Assembly: GCA_018262385.1 (NCBI GenBank)
Contig: JAGSPQ010000260.1
Coordinates: 1-5,902 of the forward strand
Direction of reading: 5' to 3'
DNA from: Myxococcaceae bacterium
GTDB lineage: Bacteria; Myxococcota; Myxococcia; Myxococcales; Myxococcaceae
DNA: 5,902 bases
Positions 1 through 5,902 of the stretch are shown in pieces. Position numbers and translations under genes: made by a program. Below the pieces are notes generated by a model, which was not told where the DNA came from, did not search any database, and saw nothing but the letters and a program-made list of their open reading frames with translations. Each line of letters starts with the position of its first letter. Within the stretch, counting starts at the first letter, position 1.

Positions 1-270
1 CAGGTGCTCGCCCGCGGGCGCGCGCGGTGGCCGCTGCTGGCGCTGGGCGTGCTGGGGGTGGCCGCCGGCCTGCGCGAGAGCATCGGGGGCACGGTCGGCT
101 TTCAGGCCGGGCGGGGGGCCGCTCTGCTGGTGGTGGCGGCGCTGGCGGTGCCGATCTTCCGGCTGATCGCCCGCCGGCCGGCGCTCAAACCGCCGGCGGC
201 GATCGCCCTGGGGTGCGCCTCATTGGCGGCGGTGGGCTTTTCTCTCGTACAAACCGTTCGCACTTTCTGA
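1..270 (+). CDS. Small hydrophobic membrane protein, probably 5'-truncated
   Basis: The frame is open from the first base and stops with TGA at 268-270. A GTG at position 4 could be a true start, giving 88 residues with a basic N-terminus (RGRAR) before the first hydrophobic stretch. No upstream sequence is available to show a ribosome binding site, so a truncated larger protein is at least as likely. Counted from the GTG, three membrane-spanning stretches are visible: about residues 9-23 (WPLLALGVLGVAAGL), 37-56 and 65-83. They are separated by short loops rich in Arg, including RLIARRP. Third codon positions are mostly G or C, which supports real coding. I recognise no family motif and assign no function. 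The stop is 15 nt before the next start, so the two genes may be cotranscribed. The product presumably sits in the inner membrane. Confidence 0.6.
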   Translation, partial: QVLARGRARWPLLALGVLGVAAGLRESIGGTVGFQAGRGAALLVVAALAVPIFRLIARRPALKPPAAIALGCASLAAVGFSLVQTVRTF

Positions 271-285
271 TTACCTCCCCCGTCC

Positions 286-1059
286 ATGGCCCGCGAGTCC
301 TACAACGATCTGATCATGCAGCTGGGCGACCTGGCGCGAGAGCGTCTGGCCAACAAGCAGAACCCGCCGCGCACGATGGCGCAGGTCTTCGCCGCCGAGG
401 ACGACGTGCTGGCGATCCGCGACGAGAAGACCGCGCTCGAGACCCAGCTCAACGAGACCGACGGCCACTTCCAGGACTTCCTCGACCAGCAGGAAGCCGA
501 GCGCACCGAGCAGCAGCAGATCGTCAAGAAGTGGAAGAAGGCGGTCGAGGGCATCGAGATCCGCAGCCGCGAGCTGCGCAAGACGATCGCCACCGCCAAG
601 GCGACGATGCGCTACGAGAAGGTGAGCCTCAAGCGCGCCGAGGCCAAGCACGCCGACATGGAGCAGGCCGAGGCGCACGAGATCAAGAAGATCGCGCTCT
701 CGAAGGACAACCTGAAGAAGATCCGGCTGCAGCTGATGCGCAAGCTGCGGAACATCGAGGATCAGGAAGCCGAGTTCCTGATGATCCTCACCCCCAAGCC
801 CGGCCAGCCCGGCGCCCAGGGGATCCTCGCCCACAAGCGGCTGCTGGAGATGGAAGACGAGGCGGACGACCGCAAGGCCGACCACGAAGAGAAGATGAAG
901 GCGCTCGACACCGAGATCGGCGCCCGGGAAGAGGAAGAGAAGGACGCCGAGGCCGGCCTCGACGAGGCGATCTTCGCCCTCGGAGAGGAGTGCTACAGCG
1001 AGCGGATCCCCGACCCCGCGCTCTCCGCCCTCTACCCCCGGATTGATAAAGCCAAGTAG
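286..1059 (+). CDS. Uncharacterised charged coiled-coil protein, 257 aa
   Basis: I do not recognise this family. The product is dominated by Glu, Lys, Arg, Ala and Gln in heptad-like order. A long predicted helix runs from about residue 36 to 166. A Pro/Gly break follows at 169-179 (TPKPGQPGAQG), then a second very acidic helix at about 183-232. The layout suggests a helical hairpin or antiparallel coiled coil. The C-terminal tail (233-257) has the only cysteine (C236) and is less charged, with a PDPALSALYP stretch that could be a docking segment. No signal peptide or membrane segment is seen, so it is probably cytoplasmic. The ATG at 286 is chosen because the frame is open and the N-terminus (MARESYNDLI) looks natural, but no Shine-Dalgarno sequence precedes it. 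Translation may be coupled to the membrane-protein gene 15 nt upstream. Strong G/C third-position bias supports coding. A structural or scaffolding role is only a guess. Confidence 0.85.
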   Translation: MARESYNDLIMQLGDLARERLANKQNPPRTMAQVFAAEDDVLAIRDEKTALETQLNETDGHFQDFLDQQEAERTEQQQIVKKWKKAVEGIEIRSRELRKTIATAKATMRYEKVSLKRAEAKHADMEQAEAHEIKKIALSKDNLKKIRLQLMRKLRNIEDQEAEFLMILTPKPGQPGAQGILAHKRLLEMEDEADDRKADHEEKMKALDTEIGAREEEEKDAEAGLDEAIFALGEECYSERIPDPALSALYPRIDKAK

Positions 1060-1110
1060 GGCGGTCGGGGTAAGGCGCAAAACCTGCGTGCCAACATCAG
1101 TGGCCCCGGC

Positions 1111-1140
1111 TTGACGCCCGCTTTATCCCACGCCTAGGTT
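1111..1140 (+). promoter_or_regulatory. Candidate sigma-70-type promoter for rpsA
   Basis: A near-consensus -35 box TTGACG at 1111-1116 is followed after 18 nt by TAGGTT at 1135-1140. The second box keeps the first T, the A at position 2 and the last T of a TATAAT-type -10 element. Transcription would begin near 1147, leaving a leader of roughly 110 nt before the rpsA ATG. It lies in the only sizeable non-coding gap upstream of rpsA, which fits a separately and strongly transcribed ribosomal protein gene. Identified by eye only. Confidence 0.55.
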
Positions 1141-1153
1141 CCGCGCCCTTCGC

Positions 1154-1204
1154 TCGCCATTGTGGCGGTTGAGGTGCTTTTCGAGCGTTTTGCCCCCGCT
1201 CGAA
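1154..1204 (+). promoter_or_regulatory. Structured rpsA leader with two hairpins
   Basis: Two inverted repeats lie in the predicted 5' leader of rpsA. The first pairs CGCCA (1155-1159) with TGGCG (1163-1167) around a TTG loop, and a T-G wobble extends it by one pair. The second is a perfect 8-bp stem, TTCGAGCG (1180-1187) with CGCTCGAA (1197-1204), around a 9-nt loop. No T-run follows the second stem, so it is not an intrinsic terminator. In enterobacteria S1 represses its own mRNA through a structured leader. A similar role here is inference; the stems themselves are directly visible. Confidence 0.4.
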
Positions 1205-1258
1205 CCGGCAGACGTGTGATCGGGGTGCAGTACGTTGAAGCAAGGAAATCTCTCACCT

Positions 1259-2971
<1,713 letters not shown>

Positions 2972-2997
2972 GTTTTCTCAGCCCGTTGAAGAAATCG

Positions 2998-3035
2998 ACG
3001 CCGGCTGCCCTTCGAGGGTGGCCGGCGTTTTTCTT
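2998..3035 (+). terminator. Intrinsic (Rho-independent) terminator of rpsA
   Basis: ACGCCGGCTGCCCT (2998-3011) pairs with AGGGTGGCCGGCGT (3015-3028) over 14 positions, including two adjacent G-T wobbles, around a TCG loop. Opening the top T-A pair gives a 5-nt loop. The stem runs straight into a T-rich tract, TTTTTCTT (3028-3035). It starts 26 nt after the rpsA stop and is the clearest regulatory element in the window. Confidence 0.93.
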
Positions 3036-3040
3036 GGGCC

Positions 3041-3054
3041 ATCCAAGGTTGGAT
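3041..3054. repeat. Short inverted repeat between terminator and transporter gene
   Basis: ATCCAA (3041-3046) and TTGGAT (3049-3054) are exact inverted copies separated by GG. The element lies 6 nt after the T-tract of the rpsA terminator and 32 nt before the proposed GTG start of the next gene. Its position would suit a dimeric repressor operator, but arms of 6 bp can occur by chance. No regulator gene is visible nearby. Confidence 0.35.
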
Positions 3055-3086
3055 TGAGGGTTGGGGCCCGGGCGTTAAAGAACTCC

Positions 3087-4400
3087 GTGGACGCTCCGTT
3101 GCTCGTCGAGATCTCGATCATCCTGATGTTGGTGCTCCTGAACGGAGTCCTGGCGGGCGGCGAGATCGCGATCGTCTCGATGCGCAGGACCCGGCTGAAG
3201 GAGCTGGTCGCCGGCGGCAGCGGCGCGGCCCGGGCGGTCACCCGGCTGCGCGACAACCCCGAGCAGTTTCTCGCCACCGTCCAGGTGGGAATCACGATCA
3301 TCGGCGCCACCGCCGGCGCCTTCGGTGGCGCGACCTTTGCCCAGGATCTCGAGCCGCTGGTGGCCCGGATCGGACCGCTGGCCCCGTACGCGCGGCAGCT
3401 GTCGCTGGTGGCGGTGGTGTCACTGGTCTCCTACCTCTCGGTGGTGCTGGGCGAGCTGATTCCCAAGTCGGTCGCGCTGCGGATCCCCGAGCGCTACTCG
3501 CTGCTGGTGGCCCGGCCCCTGCTGTGGCTGTCGATCGTGGGTCGGCCGGTGGTCTGGTTCCTCACCGTCAGCTCGAACGTCGTGCTCAAGCCGTTCAAGG
3601 ATCAGACCAACTTCCTCGAGGCGCGGCTGTCGCCGGACGAGCTGCACCAGCTGGTCGACGAGGCCTCGAAGAGCGGGGCGCTCGATCCCCAGGCGGGCGA
3701 GATCGCCTCGCGCGCGCTCGACTTCGCCGACCTCACCGCCGTCGACGTGATGGTCCCCCGCAGCGAGGTGGTGGCGATCGAGCGGGGGGCCACTCCCGAG
3801 CTGCTGCGCCAGAAGCTGCTGGAGGAAGGCCACACCCGCCTGCCGGTCTACGAGGGCGAGCTCGACAACGTGGTCGGGTACCTGAGCATGAAGGAGGTGC
3901 TCGCCCTCGGGTGGGAACGCGACCTGCTGATCATCGAGGACGTGCTGCGCCCGGCCTACTTCGTGCCGCCCACCAAGCGGGCGATCGATCTGCTCAAGGA
4001 GATGCGCGAGCGCCGGGTGCCGTTCGCGATCGTGGTCGACGAGCGGGGCGGGATGGCGGGGATCATCACCATCGAGGATCTGCTCGAGGAGCTGGTGGGC
4101 GAGATCATGAGCGAGCACGTGCGGGTGGTGGACGAGCTGATTCAGCGCGAGCCCGACGGCTCGGCGCGGATCTTCGGGATGGTGCCGGTGCGCGAGGTGA
4201 ACCGCACCCTGGGCTTCGAGCTGCCCGAGGAGGCAGGCTGGACCACCATCGCCGGCCTGTGCCTGGCGCTGGCCGGGCGGATCCCGGCGGTGGGCGAGCT
4301 GCTGAAGACCGCCAACGGCTACCTGCTCGAGATCCTCGACGCCTCGCCGCGCAGAATAAGGGCCATAAGGATCAGCCGGCTCGCCGGCGCTCAGCCTTGA
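3087..4400 (+). CDS. CNNM/CorC-type transporter with DUF21, CBS pair and CorC_HlyC domain
   Basis: This inner-membrane protein belongs to the hemolysin C/CorC (CNNM) family, whose members are linked to Mg2+ and Co2+ transport. Counting from GTG at 3087 (437 residues), a DUF21 membrane domain covers about 5-185. Its hydrophobic segments lie at 8-32, 65-85, 104-131 and 138-167, and it includes the typical LNGVLAGGEIA and GELIPKS motifs. Two CBS motifs follow at about 218-275 (starting DVMVPRSEV, with GHTRLPVYEG) and 286-342 (with GGMAGIITIEDLLEELVGEI). In this family they bind adenine nucleotides and regulate the channel part. A CorC_HlyC domain ends the protein at about 347-432. The frame stays open upstream to a GTG at 3018, but that lies inside the rpsA terminator. 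The residues from 3087 (MDAPLLVEISIILM) match the usual family N-terminus. A TTG at 3054 with AAGG 5 nt upstream is a possible alternative. The Shine-Dalgarno before 3087 is weak (AAAGAA). The exact substrate is not readable from sequence. Confidence 0.92.
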   Translation: MDAPLLVEISIILMLVLLNGVLAGGEIAIVSMRRTRLKELVAGGSGAARAVTRLRDNPEQFLATVQVGITIIGATAGAFGGATFAQDLEPLVARIGPLAPYARQLSLVAVVSLVSYLSVVLGELIPKSVALRIPERYSLLVARPLLWLSIVGRPVVWFLTVSSNVVLKPFKDQTNFLEARLSPDELHQLVDEASKSGALDPQAGEIASRALDFADLTAVDVMVPRSEVVAIERGATPELLRQKLLEEGHTRLPVYEGELDNVVGYLSMKEVLALGWERDLLIIEDVLRPAYFVPPTKRAIDLLKEMRERRVPFAIVVDERGGMAGIITIEDLLEELVGEIMSEHVRVVDELIQREPDGSARIFGMVPVREVNRTLGFELPEEAGWTTIAGLCLALAGRIPAVGELLKTANGYLLEILDASPRRIRAIRISRLAGAQP

Positions 4401-4447
4401 ATTGAAGGCCGTTTGCGGCGAGAAGGCGGGGCGAAAGTTACCTGCCC

Positions 4448-4453
4448 GAGGAG
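4448..4453 (+). promoter_or_regulatory. Strong ribosome binding site deciding the thiolase start
   Basis: GAGGAG at 4448-4453 stands 7 nt before the ATG at 4461. The open frame extends upstream to another ATG at 4413, but that would add 16 residues unlike any thiolase N-terminus. This site therefore fixes the start at 4461. In the 60-nt gap from the transporter stop I see no terminator and no convincing promoter, so read-through from upstream is possible. Confidence 0.8.
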
Positions 4454-4460
4454 ATCCACC

Positions 4461-5639
4461 ATGGCTCGAGACGTCGTGATTGTTGGTGCTGCGCGTACCC
4501 CGATCGGTGCCTTCCAGGGAGCGCTGTCGTCGCTCACCGCTCCGCAGCTGGGGGCGGCGGCGATCAAGGCCGCGCTCGAGCGCAGCGGAGTGGCCCCGGC
4601 CGCCGTCGACCAGGTGGTGATGGGCAACGTGCTGCAGGCGGGCGTTGGCCAGGCCCCGGCCCGGCAGGCGGCGATCTTCGCCGGGGTGCCCCACTCGACG
4701 CCCTGCATCACGGTGAACAAGGTCTGCGGCTCGGGCCTCCAGGCGGTGGTGCAGGCGGCCCAGGCGATCGCGGTCGGCGACATCGAGGTGGCGGTCGCGG
4801 GCGGGATGGAGTCGATGAGCAACGCGCCCTACCTGACCCACGCGATGCGCGGCGGCGCGCGGATGGGCCACGCCGAGCTGAAGGACGAGATGATCCTCGA
4901 TGGCCTCTGGGATCCGTACGACAACGTCCACATGGGCACCTGCGCCGAGGCGTGCGCGGACTCGATGAAGATCTCCCGCTCGGCCCAGGACGAGTTCGCC
5001 GTCGAGTCGACCAAGCGCGCGATCAAGGCCCAGCAGGACGGCGCGTTCAAAGCCGAGATCGCGCCGGTGAGCGTGCCGCAGAAGAAGGGCGACCCGCTGA
5101 TCGTGTCCGAGGACGAGGGGCCGAAGAACGCCAAGCCGGACAAGATCGCCTCGCTCAAGCCGGCCTTCAAGAAGGACGGCACGGTCACCGCCGCCAACGC
5201 CTCGTCGATCAACGACGGCGCCGCGGCCCTGGTGCTGATGAGCGCCGATCGGGCGAAGGCCGAAGGCCGCACCGTGCTGGGCCGGATCGTCGGCCACGCC
5301 GCGGCGGCGCGAAAGCCGGTCGAGTTCACGATCGCGCCGGCCGATGCGATCAACAAGCTGCTGACGAAGGCGAAGCTGGCCACCACCGACGTCGACCTGT
5401 GGGAGATCAACGAGGCGTTCGCGGTGGTGGCGATCGCGAACAACACCCTGCTGAAGCTCGACCCGGCGAAGGTGAACGTGCGCGGCGGAGCGGTGGTGCT
5501 CGGCCACCCGATCGGCGCCTCGGGCGCCCGCATTCTGGTCAGCCTGCTGCACGAGCTGAAGGACCTCGGCAAGAAGCGCGGGGTCGCCTCGCTCTGCATC
5601 GGAGGCGGCGAGGGCATCGCGCTGATGGTCGAGCGATGA
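4461..5639 (+). CDS. atoB: Acetyl-CoA acetyltransferase (biosynthetic-type thiolase)
   Basis: The enzyme interconverts two acetyl-CoA and acetoacetyl-CoA plus CoA (EC 2.3.1.9) in the cytoplasm. From the ATG at 4461 it has 392 residues, the same length as the well-studied Zoogloea PhaA thiolase. The catalytic set is complete: nucleophile C89 in [10 protein letters not shown]317 in the WEINEAF motif, H349 in GHPIGASG, and C379 in SLCIGGGEG. The N-terminus ([18 protein letters not shown]) and the [11 protein letters not shown] segment near residue 114 are also family hallmarks. The gene overlaps the next one, a 3-ketoacid CoA-transferase subunit, by ATGA. This points to acetoacetate or ketone-body metabolism rather than fatty-acid beta-oxidation, where thiolase usually pairs with a FadB-like protein. 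A PHB-type role (phaA) cannot be excluded without the downstream genes. The symbol reflects function, not proven orthology. The first codons are less G/C-biased than the rest, a common feature near strong starts. Confidence 0.95.
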   Translation: MARDVVIVGAARTPIGAFQGALSSLTAPQLGAAAIKAALERSGVAPAAVDQVVMGNVLQAGVGQAPARQAAIFAGVPHSTPCITVNKVCGSGLQAVVQAAQAIAVGDIEVAVAGGMESMSNAPYLTHAMRGGARMGHAELKDEMILDGLWDPYDNVHMGTCAEACADSMKISRSAQDEFAVESTKRAIKAQQDGAFKAEIAPVSVPQKKGDPLIVSEDEGPKNAKPDKIASLKPAFKKDGTVTAANASSINDGAAALVLMSADRAKAEGRTVLGRIVGHAAAARKPVEFTIAPADAINKLLTKAKLATTDVDLWEINEAFAVVAIANNTLLKLDPAKVNVRGGAVVLGHPIGASGARILVSLLHELKDLGKKRGVASLCIGGGEGIALMVER

Positions 5640-5902
5640 ACAAGGTCTTCGCGTCGGCCGCCGAGGCGATCAAGGACATCAGCGACGGCGCGGTGGTGAT
5701 GAGCGGCGGGTTCGGCCTGTGCGGCAACCCCGAGAACCTGATCGCCGCGCTGCACCAGAAGGGCGTCAAGGGGCTGACGATCATCTCCAACAACTGCGGG
5801 ACCACCGAGCTGGGCCTGGGCGTGCTGCTCAAGGCGAAGCAGGTGAAGAAGATGATCAGCAGCTACGTGGGCGAGAACAAGGAGTTCGAGCGCCAGTACC
5901 TG
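5636..5902 (+). CDS. scoA: Succinyl-CoA:3-ketoacid CoA-transferase subunit A, 3'-truncated by window end
   Basis: This frame has no stop within the window; 89 codons are visible. The product is the alpha subunit of 3-oxoacid CoA-transferase, which moves CoA from succinyl-CoA to acetoacetate. The N-terminus [15 protein letters not shown] is typical. The CoA-transferase signature [16 protein letters not shown] spans residues 17-32. [12 protein letters not shown] (51-62) and [15 protein letters not shown] (75-89) follow, closely matching bacterial and mitochondrial SCOT. Asn31 replaces the Ile seen in the usual GLCGIPE. The ATG shares bases with the thiolase stop (ATGA, 5636-5639). No good Shine-Dalgarno lies at normal spacing, so translation is probably coupled to the thiolase. 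In this family the catalytic Glu is in subunit B, expected just downstream outside the window. A butyrate- or acetate-acetoacetate transferase (AtoD) is the main alternative, but the SSYVGEN and EFERQYL segments favour SCOT. Confidence 0.93.
   Translation, partial: MNKVFASAAEAIKDISDGAVVMSGGFGLCGNPENLIAALHQKGVKGLTIISNNCGTTELGLGVLLKAKQVKKMISSYVGENKEFERQYL

Noticed and set aside
102..287. A 61-codon - strand frame preceded by a GGGGGAGG-like sequence
   Set aside because: The Shine-Dalgarno-like match lies just inside its ATG rather than upstream, and the product shows no recognisable features opposite a frame with good codon bias.
271..1080. A 269-codon - strand frame opposite the coiled-coil gene
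   Set aside because: It is a Leu-rich product caused by antisense Glu/Lys/Gln codons. The + strand frame has natural composition and a plausible gene context.
1064..1100. Possible terminator after the coiled-coil gene (GGCGCA pairing with TGCG and GCC)
   Set aside because: The stem is short and bulged, and no T-run follows.
4408..4419. GCCG/CGGC hairpin between the transporter and thiolase genes
   Set aside because: Only 4 bp with no T-tract, expected by chance in such GC-rich sequence.
4397..4430. TTGAAT as a -35 box for a thiolase promoter
   Set aside because: No acceptable -10 element lies at 16-19 nt spacing.
3420..5552. A 710-codon open frame on the - strand spanning the transporter and thiolase genes
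   Set aside because: Its product is a His/Arg/Asp/Leu-rich composition without domains, typical of the antisense of G/C-biased codons, and it lies opposite two well-supported genes.

Overview
The window is GC-rich, gene-dense chromosomal DNA from a Gram-negative-like bacterium. Third codon positions are almost all G or C, and the long open frames opposite the genes are a by-product of that bias. The deep-branching 'deltaproteobacterial' style of the S1 protein, an accessory coiled-coil gene beside it and a ketone-body operon make Myxococcota or a neighbouring lineage my best guess. This is inference from protein style, not a phylogenetic result. All real genes are on the + strand. I see no mobile element, CRISPR array, tRNA or rRNA.

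Layout. (1) 1-270: the end, or possibly the whole, of a small hydrophobic membrane protein of unknown function. (2) 286-1059: an uncharacterised, highly charged coiled-coil protein of 257 residues, only 15 nt downstream. (3) 1060-1258: a 199-nt intergenic region with a good sigma-70-type promoter and a leader of about 110 nt holding two hairpins. (4) 1259-2971: rpsA, ribosomal protein S1 with six S1 domains, closed by a textbook intrinsic terminator at 2998-3035. (5) 3087-4400: a CNNM/CorC-type membrane protein (DUF21, CBS pair, CorC_HlyC domain), probably a divalent-cation transporter. (6) 4461-5639: acetyl-CoA acetyltransferase (thiolase) with all catalytic residues. (7) 5636-5902: the first 89 codons of succinyl-CoA:3-ketoacid CoA-transferase subunit A, overlapping the thiolase stop by ATGA and cut by the window end.

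Genes 6 and 7 form one functional unit. The CoA-transferase activates acetoacetate to acetoacetyl-CoA, and the thiolase splits that to two acetyl-CoA (or runs in reverse). rpsA appears to be its own transcription unit. The usual proteobacterial rpsA neighbours cmk and ihfB are absent from the flanks seen here.

Most of the window is conserved housekeeping content, and I found no convincing new multi-gene system. The items most worth a second look are the unknown coiled-coil protein, the structured rpsA leader, and the compact terminator/inverted-repeat junction before the transporter gene.
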